From Thunnus maccoyii (Eukaryota; Chordata; Actinopteri; Scombriformes; Scombridae): DNA of 64,000 nt. The notes under the pieces are model-generated. The model saw only the letters and a list, made by a program, of their open reading frames with translations, did not search any database and was not told where the DNA came from. The stretch lies in contig NC_056550.1 in the NCBI RefSeq assembly GCF_910596095.1, positions 1,550,001 to 1,614,000 on the forward strand, read 5' to 3'. The position numbers and the translations under genes were made by a program. Of this stretch, positions 49,801-64,000 are shown piece after piece. Each line of letters begins with the position of its first letter. The first letter of the stretch is position 1.

Positions 49801-51891
49801 ATTTGCTACACATGTTCACAGTCATTACAAAATCACATTTCTGTCAAACAAGAAGAAAAAAAAGCAATAACCAACCAAAGAACAACCATTTCATCTCTTA
49901 ACAATTTGATATTTGACAGAGCTGAAACTCATTTACTTCTTCTATAGAAAGAGATGTTTCTCTCTTTTCCCAAACACTCTCTTCCTGAAAAATGCACAGC
50001 AAATCCACTGTTGTAACATTTCATAACAAATGAGGAATTATACATCTGTTCAGCTTGGTTTAAAAAATGACTCAAATATTTGTTTTTAATTATCAGAGTG
50101 CCAAATAAGCATCGAAAAGTAAGGAAAATTGCATACAATTCTAAACAAATATTCATCATTAAAGTAAGCTATTGAAATGTGCATCAAAAGTTATTATTTT
50201 ATCTAATGGTTTGGAACATCCCCATTTTAGGAAATAAAAAGAGGTGTGATTATTACACTGTTCAGATACATTGAAAATGATTCTATTATCTTATTTGTGT
50301 TCAGCAATTGTACAAGTGCACACATCAGACTTTTCTGTTCATGACATGCTTCTTCAACAGACAGTGGCAATGCTCCACAGAGAAAGAAAGAGATTGAGAG
50401 ATATTGAGAAAGAGAGAAACTTTACATCTGTTGGTACTCTAAGCTTTTAAATGAATTAATTTTGGTAGTGGCCCTCCTGCACCTCCCCTCACGCTTTAAT
50501 TTCCCTCTGTCTGTTTATCTAGAACTCTGATATCACTGTCTCTCTTTCTTTCTCTGTAGGTTCACATAAAGACACAAATGCAGGTCAGTCTGATCCAAAA
50601 CAAATGAGAAAGGAAGTAGTAGTAGGAAAATCATTCTTTCAAATGAAACACAAATCAAAAGATCTCAGACTAATGACCCCAATGACTGACTTCCAAGTCA
50701 GGCTTGGTTTGTGTGAAATAGTTTTTTTGTTCTTTCTCTCTCTCAAATCAATGCTTCTGCAGTCCCCAAGTTCATATCTAGTGTACTGTGCGAAGGACTT
50801 CGGACAGTTGGACTTCAGATGGGCCAGTTCAATTTTCTCAGAGTGCTCATAACTCTAGTTAAGCAGGGAAAAGAACACAGTGTCAGAGACAGCAAAGGAA
50901 ATGGACAGCTGGAAAGGGGTGGAGGAGGGACTTTGATTACCTGAGTTCTGGGACATTAAAGTAAGAACTGACAAAGAGATGATGAGGTTGCAAGAATATT
51001 AACGAGAGGGGAGTGGCTAATGTTTGGCTTAGCTCCTCCCCTTTCGCACACTGCCCTGTAATGTGCATGCACACTTTTGTAACTAATACGCATCGCAAAT
51101 TGTCAAAGCATCAGCCATCACTGACACTTTAAATACAACAGTAACATCGCTGCATCAGAACTGTGATCTACTTTGTTTCCTGAGCTGTGTTTTGGCAATT
51201 TGAACAGCCAATCGCAACCCAACCTGGAACAAACAGCATAATGTCATTCAAATTCAAAGGTCAGGGACCTCTGATGCTTAGACAGTACATAGCCTGCAGT
51301 ATGCATCAGGTACATATGTCTGCATATATGATAGTACAGAAAGACACAAATTGAACATATACACCTAAGAACATATAAAAAACATGCATATAAACAATTA
51401 CCACTAAAAACTAGGAGTAGTAAACAAAAACTACTGCATATTTAAAGTGACTGACCTTCATGATCATCATCATCATCATCGTCGTCGTCGTCGTCGTCAT
51501 CATCATCATCGTCATCATCATCGTCGTCGTCGTCGTCATCATCATCGTCATCGTCGTCGTCGTCATCATCATCGTCGTCATCATCGTCGTCGTCATCATC
51601 ATCGTCATCATCATCATCGTCGTCGTCATCATCATCGTCGTCATCATCATCATCGTCGTCATCATCATCATCATCATCGTCGTCGTCATCATCATCATCA
51701 TCATCATCGTGATCATCATCATCGTCGTCGTCGTCGTCATGATCATCATCGTCGTCGTCATCATCAGCCACCAGGCCTTGCTCGGAGCGGAATGGCAGAT
51801 CCTGTGCCTTGGCAGTGGGAGCCAGTGGGGTGTGGAAGGAGCATAGCAGCGCCAGCAGCAGCGCAAGAATAAAACTTCTCAACGATGCCAT
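43817..51891 (-). CDS. hrc: HRC-like / aspolin-like poly-aspartate, cysteine-rich luminal protein, complete, 6 exons
   Basis: Predicted Ca2+-binding protein of the sarcoplasmic-reticulum lumen. Exons: 51891-51456, 47520-47351, 47017-46949, 44374-44323, 43976-43940, 43856-43817; total 804 nt, 267 aa plus TGA. Residues 1-29 form a signal peptide (LLLALLCSF core). Residues 43-143 are 99 Asp and 2 His, with 82 consecutive Asp (62-143). Exon 2 adds a second Asp/Glu stretch and opens the Cys-rich domain (CSYCDFCE); exons 3-4 continue it (HCDSCDKC, EHCDECK, CGYCHVCPACQTLC). Exons 5-6 give GFLDEVTGSIYKTVADIF. The Cys spacing and the tail align with mammalian HRC (a C-x2-C ladder, then SLYQALADM). The His-rich acidic repeats of mammalian HRC (about 700 aa) are absent. 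The adjacent trpm4 gene also supports HRC. A candidate AATAAA lies on this strand at 43584-43579. Confidence 0.85.
45780..46220. repeat. Diverged interspersed repeat, common in percomorph genomes
   Basis: Contains ACATTTGCTAATTAGCA, then TTTGACCTGAGATGGAGCTAGATG and CCAAATTTCATTGTAATCCATCC motifs, which I recall from a very abundant spiny-rayed fish repeat. A related piece lies at about 45240-45400 and another at 58080-58330. In hrc intron 3. Confidence 0.5.
46400..46684. mobile_element. MITE with ~28-bp inverted ends
   Basis: Ends TACACTCACGGAGCACTTTA and, inverted, TACACTCACCAAGCACTTTA, continuing into TTAGAAACA and TTAGGAACA. 285 bp with a TA at each edge; no coding capacity. In hrc intron 3. 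Confidence 0.75.
48519..49310. mobile_element. Third hAT-type AAGTA-rich element, hosting a SINE
   Basis: Left end CAGTGGTGACAGACA, right end inverted CAGTGGTGGAATATA; flanks GAGACCAG and GTCACCAG (6 of 8). Same family as 6865-7783. Interrupted by a SINE at 48895-49218. In hrc intron 1. Confidence 0.65.
48895..49218 (+). mobile_element. tRNA-derived SINE
   Basis: The head has an A-box-like GGGCGGTAGAGTAGG and a B-box-like GGTTGGTGGTCCGATCCCC, the pol III promoter of tRNA-SINEs. The body has GTGTCCTTGGGAAAGATACTG, GATGAGCAGGTTGGCACC and an end of GTGCTACATAAATGCAGTCC, the pattern of a widespread teleost SINE. It is inserted in the hAT-type element around it. Confidence 0.8.
49311..51455. other. 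hrc intron 1, 5' part
   Basis: AT-rich with scattered GA-rich patches (50380-50420). No exon or element recognised. Confidence 0.4.
51456..51891 (-). CDS. hrc: hrc exon 1: signal peptide plus (GAY)n poly-Asp tract
   Basis: 436-nt exon from ATG at 51891 to a GTCAGT donor at 51455. The tract from 51765 to 51463 is an expanded GAT/GAC trinucleotide repeat read entirely in the Asp frame, broken only by His51 (CAT) and His61 (CAC). If the donor is not used the frame adds Gly-Gln-Ser-Leu and stops just downstream, giving a 149-residue protein. Reading frames in the opposite direction (His/Arg-rich, Ile/Val-rich) are shadows. A further in-frame ATG 45 nt upstream (51936) exists, but starting there would bury the signal peptide. 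Confidence 0.85.
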
Positions 51892-52989
51892 GTTTACAGC
51901 CAAGACTGGGCCAACTAGTGAGGAATTACCCTGCAATCACTGCAGGAGTCCAGCACTGCAGGTCTTAGCCTATTTGTCCCCCTTCACAAATTCAAACCCA
52001 CTTGTACGTACACACACTCAGACTGCTACAGTAGGGAATGCACCAATTATAATGGCCTCCAATAGACAAGGTCCAGTGTAGAGAAGATATTCCAAGATGA
52101 GATCCAGACACTTGTTCCAAACTCCTGGCAAAAATGATCCTTGGAAAAGCAGGTGTCCTCGCTTTGAATCTGGGACCACAACAAGACAGGTGTCTCTTAG
52201 TCCAGCACTTGAATGATCAGTTGGCTGCAATAAACAGCTGAGAGGAGAGCAGTCAGTAACTGGTCAACAGAGACACAAACAGGACTAATGTGAGAGCGAC
52301 AGAAAAAGAGTGAGACCAACCTATGGGGTAAGCTGATAAGAAGGGGGGCAGTCAGGTTGACTGACAGGGGCAAATGCTGCTGGGAAGGCCTGCACTATCC
52401 ATAAGTAAGTTGCTCAGAGAAGAGGGGAGTGATTGGAGAGGGGTATAAGGAAGGAGTGGAGCATGCTAGCTTTTCCATCATCATCAAATATTTAAGTTTA
52501 ACTTTAGAACAAATGTTCAAGCTTAACTTCGGAGAGTACCACAGCAGAGGTAGGCCCAGGCAATGATGACCATATATTGTAAGAGAGAGGGGGAGGATGA
52601 TTGTACTAGCCAGACCTTCCTACTATACTCTGGATGTTGTATCATGGATCCAACATTTCCCTTAGACCAACCCTGCAAAGCAGGATGATGTATCTTGAAA
52701 ATGAATGGTTGAATTTCTAGAATTTTTCCTTGTATATTCATGGTTGTCAGAGGATAAATCCCAATACTTTTGGTGACCTCCTGAATTCTAGCACCATCTC
52801 AACGAATCCATTCCCCTTTGGAAGCATTGTTCTGCCATCTTCAGGTCAAAATTTACACACAAGATATCCAACTCTTTATCTTTATCTTTTATTCTGCAAA
52901 ACCTTGGATTATGTTCAATAACAAAGGTTTTAAAGGTTCGATGCCAAGGTTTTTAAATGTTTTATTCCAAAATGTGCATGAAAGGCAAA
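51892..52989. other. Upstream region of hrc
   Basis: Expected to hold the hrc promoter and 5' UTR. I cannot fix a TATA box or transcription start. The frames seen here have no recognisable content. Confidence 0.3.
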
Positions 52990-54640
52990 TACAGTATTCT
53001 TAAGGTTAGGGAAAGATCATGAAAGATCATGGTCAAAAACTGTGATTAAGGTGTAGTTAATGCTAGACAACTGAAACACTAAGAACAAAACACAAAGTAT
53101 CCCTCTATGCAGATGATCATTTGTTTTTTTTATATCAAACCCGGATACCTCCTTACCCTTCTTGCTTTTATTGCTAAGCCAATTTAGCCAGTTCTCAGGA
53201 TACAAACTAAATTTACACAAAAGTGAACAGTAAATACAGAAGCGCTTACATCTTACAACCTCCCTTTTAAGATTGTAAAATCAATTTATTTACCTTGGTA
53301 TTAAAGTTACAAGGCAACATACATGTCTTTTTGGAGAAAATTTCATTACTCTGTTAAATCAAGTGAAACAGTGCCTAATGCAGTGGTCATCCCTATCTAC
53401 ATCCCAGGTTTCTTACATTTTTCAATCCATACCAACCTTCATTTCCTCAATCCTTTTTTTGACTCACTAGACTCAGTTATATCGTTCTACATAAGAGTAA
53501 GCGCCCTTGACTAAATAAAGTCCATCTTCAAAAATCTAAAAGAGACGGGGGCCTAATTTCCAATTTTATTACTGGGTGGCTAATATATGCTGTCTTACAT
53601 TTTGTCACACTTTCATAAGCAAAGTAACTGTCCATCATGGGCAGCAATGGAGTTGAATTCTGTCAAAAAACTTTTCCATTTCAACCATGCTTTGATCCTC
53701 ACTCCCTCTTCCTTCAACTAAATCAGTTGATAATTCTGTTATCAGGCACACCATGAGAATATGGGATTAGTACAGAAAACACTTTGGTTTCTGTGTTTTT
53801 TTTTCTCTCACATTATATTTTATCCAATCATCTCTGTCAACCCTCTTTACATGATTCTGCACTTCTAGAATGGCACAGAATGGGTATCAAGCGCTTTAAA
53901 GATCTTTTTATCGACCAGACACTTTGTCCACTTTCAGATACCACATTTTCCTGAGACACCTGATAGGAACACCGCTGATGTGTTTCTTTGCTTACACCCG
54001 TCACACAAAGGTCTAATATCTGTTATGTATGACAAGCTGGCAGGACTGTGTCCCCCTCGGCAAAATTAAAATAGCCTAGTGGCAGGATTTAAACCTTTCA
54101 TTGTCACATGATGTTTGATGATTCAATCTTCAAGCTGATTAATTCAACATCCCTCTGTGCCTGTCACTGTCTGATACAGTTTAAGGTCATGCACAGGGCC
54201 CATGTGTCTAAAGTCTAACTATCTCATATTTACCCAGATGTGAATCACTGCTGTGACAAATGTAAAAGAGGTGATTCTTCACATGTTCTGGACATGGAAA
54301 GACATTTTCCAAACCTTATCCCGCATCTTTGATTCTGACATGGAACCTAACCCTCTGGTTGCCCCTTTTGGCACCACTGGAGAGGAAGACACGTGCGTGA
54401 CTCCAATAAAATGCTGCACATTGTCCTTCGCCTCTCTTTTGGCTGGGTGTACAGTCTTACTAAGGTGGAGGGATGCTGCCCCACCTACCCAAGCTCAGTT
54501 TGTAACTCAAACAAAAAGTTCCAAAAGGTGTGGGAACCTTTCCTGAAATACTTTCAGAATCTTCAGTCAAACTTTTTATTTTTATCCCCTCACTTTTTTC
54601 CTCTTTTGTCTCTTTGTCTTTGTTTTCATCAGTAATATAC
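52990..54640 (+). mobile_element. L1/Tx1-like LINE relic (reverse transcriptase to C-terminus)
   Basis: The plus strand reads VSLYADDHLFF with YADD at 53106-53117, and much later QFKVMHRAHVSK, SHIYPDVNHCCDKCKRGDSSHVL and LSFGWVYSLTKV, the collinear C-terminal parts of L1-type ORF2. Numerous stops. It lies between hrc and trpm4, on the opposite strand. The frames at 54253-54635 are pieces of it. Confidence 0.7.
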
Positions 54641-57326
54641 TCTGCATGAGTTTATCAATTTCTAAATCCCTCTTTTCTAAATATAAAACCTTGGCTTCCA
54701 GCATTTTCCTGTATTGCTCCATGAACTCAGCCTTGTAAGTACACAGATGCTTATATATTAAGAAATTACAGCTTCTCTATATGATCTAGCTCTGATGATG
54801 ATAATATTTGTTCAAAGTTCAAAGTTTGCTCCCTCCTCAAAGGCATCTATGGTGTTGCACCCACATGTGCATATGGAAATGGACACAAGAAGTGTGAAGA
54901 AAAAAATAAGAGAGTTTGAGAGAGAAGTTGAAATCCTGGATACCCTTTCACCTCTGCACCTGGTCAGTTGCTGTGTGGATGAGATTGTCTGATTGGGAAA
55001 GTTACAAAAATTTTCAGACACAGCTTGCCCAATTCCAAAGTCAGAAAGGTGTTGGGGGATGGGGTTTCGAATACTGTTTGACTATATAAAAAGGTACTCC
55101 CCACCTTGCTACATAAAGGATAGCCTACTTCCTGCATTTACACTTTGGCATTGGACATCAATGGCGCATCAATTGTCCAAATTGAATCTAATTTATTTAA
55201 TGGATAGGGACGATGCAATTTAACATAGTTCCAATACAGAGCATGAGACTGATGTGCTGCACAGAGAGTTTGGCCTGGGATATCTTATGATCTAATGGGA
55301 AGATTGCCATGAAATTTGCTGAGCACATTCAGTGTCCTAAGGGGATAAATCCTTTCAATTTCAATGACCCCATGACCTTTTGCCTCCCTCAGGACACCGT
55401 TTTTTGCTCTAATAATAGCTAAATCATCACTTCATTGTGCGTTCTCTCCAACACTTTCATATTGTGAGGTGTGATGAACACTGCAGCATGTAGGGCTCAC
55501 CAGCAAGGCCTCAGACTATTGGTCTTCATACTACTATTATTCTGAGCTACTGGATCATCTACAAAACATGTTTTTACAAATTCATCATACTGATGCAGCC
55601 AGAGCATATGCACTACCAGCCGTATAGGCCAAGGCTAGACACTGATCTCTAGTCCATCTACTTATCTGTCCCTCCCCCTACACGCTGCCACCAAAATAGA
55701 TGGATTTGTGCAGGGAGGAGTTGACAACCACTCTATTTAAAACCACACACTGTCAGAGTCAGTGTAATGTGAGCCTCCCTGGCTCTGTCTGAGTGGGACC
55801 AGAACAGAATCCAACACCCCTTGTCAATTCTCACCTACACATGCATGAAGAAAGAGGTCAGTGATAGGAACCTCTGAAACACTTCCTAAACCAAACTTGA
55901 CCAAAGTCAATAAATACATGAACTGTACTTGTTTCTGTACACTGCTGTGATGCCTATAATAGTGTTCTCACTCCCAAAAAAAACCAACACTAAATGCTAC
56001 TATCATAATGTGACAACTTTATTTCTCATTACAAAACTTTTTTTCTTTAAATATTTGAGCCAGATAGAATAAAAAATGCCAAACACCTGTTGAAAAACTT
56101 TTGGCTAAGTTTTTCTTTGGTTTAAGTCTACATTTGATTGTTGGTCAGTTGGAGTAAAGTTTTGGAAAAGGTGTGACTGGTGTTATTGTAAAAAGCAGTT
56201 CAGGTTGAATGATACACTATAATTTGTAGGCCTACATATTGTAATGGAAAAAGACATCTAATGAGTATAATCCACATTTTCCTGTAGGTCATTTTGAGTC
56301 TTAATAACTTCTCATCCTCTGAAAGCCATGGAGGAATGAGAGCGACAACATGTCAGTGTTTAATAGCATAATGTACTGAGCAAACATAGATGTATGACAT
56401 TCTGAGTAACTGAGCAAAGGCAAAAATGGAGTAATTCCATTTGGAAATGAGTAATCAAATCGGTTACACCATTAGTACTGGAACTGGTCACAGCTCTGAT
56501 TTCCATTACTGGTCAGTCAAGAAACAAGGAGTGGGAGCAAGTGAGGGCTTGTGAGTTGTTCTACAATTGCACAAGATTCTCATGTAGTCCCTAAATCAAA
56601 TAAAGTCGGTGCACTAGATGATTGCACAGCCAACAAATCCCATATATATATATATAATCCTTTTCAGTCACTATTTAAAGCTGTTATGCACAATCTTTGG
56701 TAGGACAGCATGGTTTTGAGAACAAGTTGCTGATGTTTCTAATGGTGATAGACTAGTGGTGGTGACAAACAGCTGAGCTGGAAAGAGCAAAGGACAGAAT
56801 GAGAGAGGAGATCAGATCGAGATGAAGACTGCAAACTGGCTGAAAGTGGAGATGAGCTCAGACATGCCAAAGACATTTCTTCACTCTTAGTTTGGACCAC
56901 TGGCTCTGCCTGCATTGACCCACTTGACCCATTTAGTTAACTACAGCTACCATTTAATTCTTCCTCTGCATACAGATCATACACATCAATCATCATCAGT
57001 TTGGAATAATAGCTGATGCATATCTTTGCTCCATTATTTCTTGGTCAGCTTTAGCTCAGGGAAGATGTTGCCATGTGAGCAAAGACCCAGGACCTCATTT
57101 AGCTCCAACTTGTCTGGGTAATTTAAGGTGTTGAACAGAGTGTTGTGAGGTGAAGAGATAACAGTAAGTGCACTGCATCGGCCCATTTATCCACCAGATC
57201 TGACATTCCCTAGCAGGATTCATTTGCCTCCCTGATCTAGTGCCTCATCCAGCCCGAGCTCTTTCCATGTAAGGACCGTCTAAAGTGGGAAATCACTTTC
57301 CGTGACACAATTACCTAAGGGAATTG

Positions 57327-57328
<2 letters not shown>

Positions 57329-57371
<43 letters not shown>
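57329..57371. repeat. (GT)n microsatellite
   Basis: About 21 uninterrupted GT units. Confidence 0.95.
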
Positions 57372-57373
<2 letters not shown>

Positions 57374-58079
57374 CAGACAGAAGACTGAATTGGTTTCTAA
57401 AGTTTTTATATGATGACAGTCATTTCATCCATTTCATTACATATAGCTGGCATGAGATCACTATGATGTTGCCACTGCCACTTTTTTCTGCCATGATCCA
57501 TAGGAACTGGACACCAGACTCAGAAATGGCACCTATTCACTCGAATAAAAATTGTTTTCTAGTTTCCAGGTTTGCTTCCATGTCATGTGATACAGAATAT
57601 GCACAGTAGTGTTTTTCCCTCCTGGCCCCGCTTGGGAGTTCCCATTTGGCATTGACATTGGGATGATGTCAGGTGCTTTAAAATTGCTTTCTAGACACTG
57701 GGAAAGTTTTATGTATAAAAAATCATAATTCATTGCACTACCACGAGTGGCCATGCAGCAAGGCTGAGTGGCAGCCGTGATCTCATCATCAACAATATAA
57801 TAACCTTGAGTGAAGCAATGGGTTCTCTTTACCTTGTGCAAAAGTTGGAGTTCACCAGGAAGACATTCATTGTCAGCCAGGCAGAATTAGGCCCTAATCT
57901 ACCCCTTAGTGGATATGCAAAGTATGCAAGCAAGAATGTGAACATCCACCAATGACAGCTGTCTTGTTCTTATGTCTTTTGTGGTGTTGTTATGTTGTTT
58001 TTCACCAATAAATTAATTAATTAATTAATAATAAATAATAAACAAACAAATAAAGCATGTGAACAATGACACTGCTATG

Positions 58080-58340
58080 TGGCTATATGACTGCTGCTAT
58101 CATATACCAGCAGCTTTACCTGCTAAGGCATATTAGCATTGTCATTGTGAGCAGCATGTTAACATGCTCATGTTAGCATTTAGCTTAAAGCACCGCTTCG
58201 CCAAAGTACAGCCTAACTTAGCTGCTAGCATGGCTGTAGACTCTAGCAAGGTTACAGCTTTGTTTGTTGAGATATCAATAATCATATTGTGTACTAAAAC
58301 AGGGGGTTCTGGGCAGCAGGGTAGAGGTAAAAGAAGTATA
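58080..58340. repeat. Percomorph-type interspersed repeat, second copy
   Basis: Contains GTTAACATGCTCATGTTAGC, TTTAGCTTAAAGCACCGC and GCTGCTAGCATGGCTGTAGA, recalled from the same abundant repeat as at 45780. Intergenic between hrc and trpm4. Confidence 0.55.
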
Positions 58341-59807
58341 GTCTTGTTGTAAAACAGAATGGTCTCCTCACTGTTGTGGTAGATAAAAACATCTGTTTAT
58401 TAAAACTTTATTGCAGTTTGAGTAAAACCTGAGTTCATTGATTGAGTCATTGTGTAACAAAAACAGAGGTACATATTGGTGTACAAAAGAACCCAATATG
58501 AAAATATCACATGGCACCTCTAAACACTGAACAGATATTTTACTATAGAGGGTGCACAATAATTTAACCCTGGCTATGATGAAGTTTGCTTAAGCCTTAT
58601 CAATATTAAAGCTGCATTTATTTATTTATTTATTGGCCACTTGAAGGCAGCAGAACAATCTGAAAACACATATGACATATTATCACCTTATGACATTGTA
58701 ATGGTGAATGTGTTGGCAAACAGTTGTCTGTTTACACATTATCATTCATAATTATGTTAGTGTCCACCTGATGAATATAAGGACAATAATCACAGTCTTT
58801 TGGTCTCATCCTGAGAAAAATATCTGTCTCTTAAGCAGCTAAATGCTCCTCTGTGCTCACCATCTTGTCTTTAACTTTGTCTGTATGCTGTTTGCTGCTG
58901 GAGAGGTAGTGTACAGCGGATTTTTAAAGCTCTTTCAAGCTACTGGAAAGAAACTTGAGAAAATCAGAGTTTGTGCACTAGAAAACCAAAGCATTATGCT
59001 AAAACAGGACAAAAAGCTACGTAGAGCTAAGAGGAACAGCAGAGTTGGTGATAATTCTTGGTGGGACTCCATTCAGATTATAGTCTATCTTTACACTCGA
59101 TTATAGTCATTCGATCCATTGTTCAAATAAAATATTGATTAGTGCAGCTTTAATATGTGAAACTTGCACTCCCCTGAAAATACCAACAGGGTCAGCTTCC
59201 CTTGTGTGGGCTCTTGATTGGCCACTTCGCCAATCATTCCTGAATTTCACTGTTTGAATGGTGAGGGTGCTGTCTTCTGCACCTTTTTTTTTTTTTACAA
59301 CTGTTTACATGTATTGTATGGAGGCGGGATCATTGAAACAATTGTTGAATTAGTGTGTATTGCAAGAGAACACAGATTAGATTCATTAATAACTTAATTG
59401 GAAGAAATATCAAAATGCTTAAGAAGTAAAACAATTTTATTTGCTCATTTCAAGTACTTAAAAATGATTTATTAAGCTTTCTGAAGTAAGCTTTGTGGCC
59501 AGTGGGGTGCCAAATGTGCACCCCAGTGCGCCCCAATTTCAGACTTTGGCAACTCCAAGTGGTAGAATAAAAAAGGAACTGTGTCATACAAGAATGAATG
59601 CTGACACAACTTTAAAAAACTTACAATATTTTAAACACAAAATATCTTTTGTTCTAATTAAAATATATCTCAAATAACATACGTACAACTGTAAAACAAC
59701 AAAGTAAGACAAATGAAATGATTAGTTCAAAGCAAAAAAAAATCACTCTTTTACACTGGCCCTGAGTAAACTGTATGAGTGTGTGTGTCATCATGGAGTT
59801 CAGGGGG

Positions 59808-64000
<4,193 letters not shown>

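Larger units (their letters stand above)
54641..59807. other. Intergenic between hrc and trpm4
   Basis: Apart from the microsatellite and the interspersed repeat listed separately, I see AT-rich sequence without genes. Short frames (54795, 57533, 58843) lack any recognisable domain or splice partner. Confidence 0.4.

Noticed and set aside
51447..51872. His/Arg-rich and Ile/Val-rich plus-strand frames across the poly-Asp tract
   Set aside because: They are the antisense and shifted readings of the GAY repeat in hrc exon 1; the minus-strand frame has a signal peptide and a proper splice donor.

Overview
The window is vertebrate nuclear DNA, most likely from a ray-finned, probably percomorph, fish. 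Genes are split into short exons with GT/AG introns, base composition is AT-rich, and the introns carry repeats familiar from teleosts: Tc1-like transposons, hAT and piggyBac-type MITEs, a tRNA-derived SINE, L1/Tx1-like LINE remnants and a DIRS-like relic. Family names come from memory of such repeats; no search was run.

Three protein genes are present, all on the minus strand. (1) A complete abcc1 (MRP1) gene has 31 coding exons between 40293 (ATG) and 4963 (stop TGA). I placed every splice junction by eye; the joined frame is 4527 nt (1508 codons plus stop). It encodes TMD0, TMD1, NBD1, linker, TMD2 and NBD2. (2) A complete six-exon gene from 51891 to 43817 encodes a 267-residue secreted/ER-lumen protein: a signal peptide, an almost pure aspartate tract (82 Asp without interruption), a second acidic exon and a cysteine-rich C-terminus matching HRC, the sarcoplasmic-reticulum histidine-rich calcium-binding protein. 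It also resembles fish aspolin. (3) The 3' six exons of trpm4 (63421 to 59808) encode the S6 helix, TRP helix and C-terminal coiled coil; the 5' part lies beyond the right edge.

Layout: 1-4960 is gene-poor 3' flank of abcc1 with a Tc1/mariner crumb and a piggyBac-type MITE. 4963-40293 is abcc1, whose introns hold most of the transposons. 40294-43816 holds the upstream region of abcc1, including an inverted partial copy of its exon 2. 43817-51891 is hrc. 51892-59807 is intergenic with an L1 relic. 59808-64000 is the trpm4 tail with a long (AC)n.

The most notable items are: the poly-Asp HRC/aspolin gene and a possible short read-through isoform; the two complementary fragments of abcc1 exon 2, one inside a Tc1 relic in intron 1 and one inverted upstream of exon 1; a hAT-type MITE inserted at intron position 13 of an abcc1 splice donor; a perfect 38-bp palindrome; and a 72-bp-arm hairpin. 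HRC and TRPM4 are also neighbours in mammals, so their linkage here supports both identifications; both proteins belong to calcium biology of excitable cells (luminal Ca2+ buffering, and a Ca2+-activated cation channel). abcc1 is a glutathione-conjugate exporter and is not functionally tied to them in any way the sequence shows.
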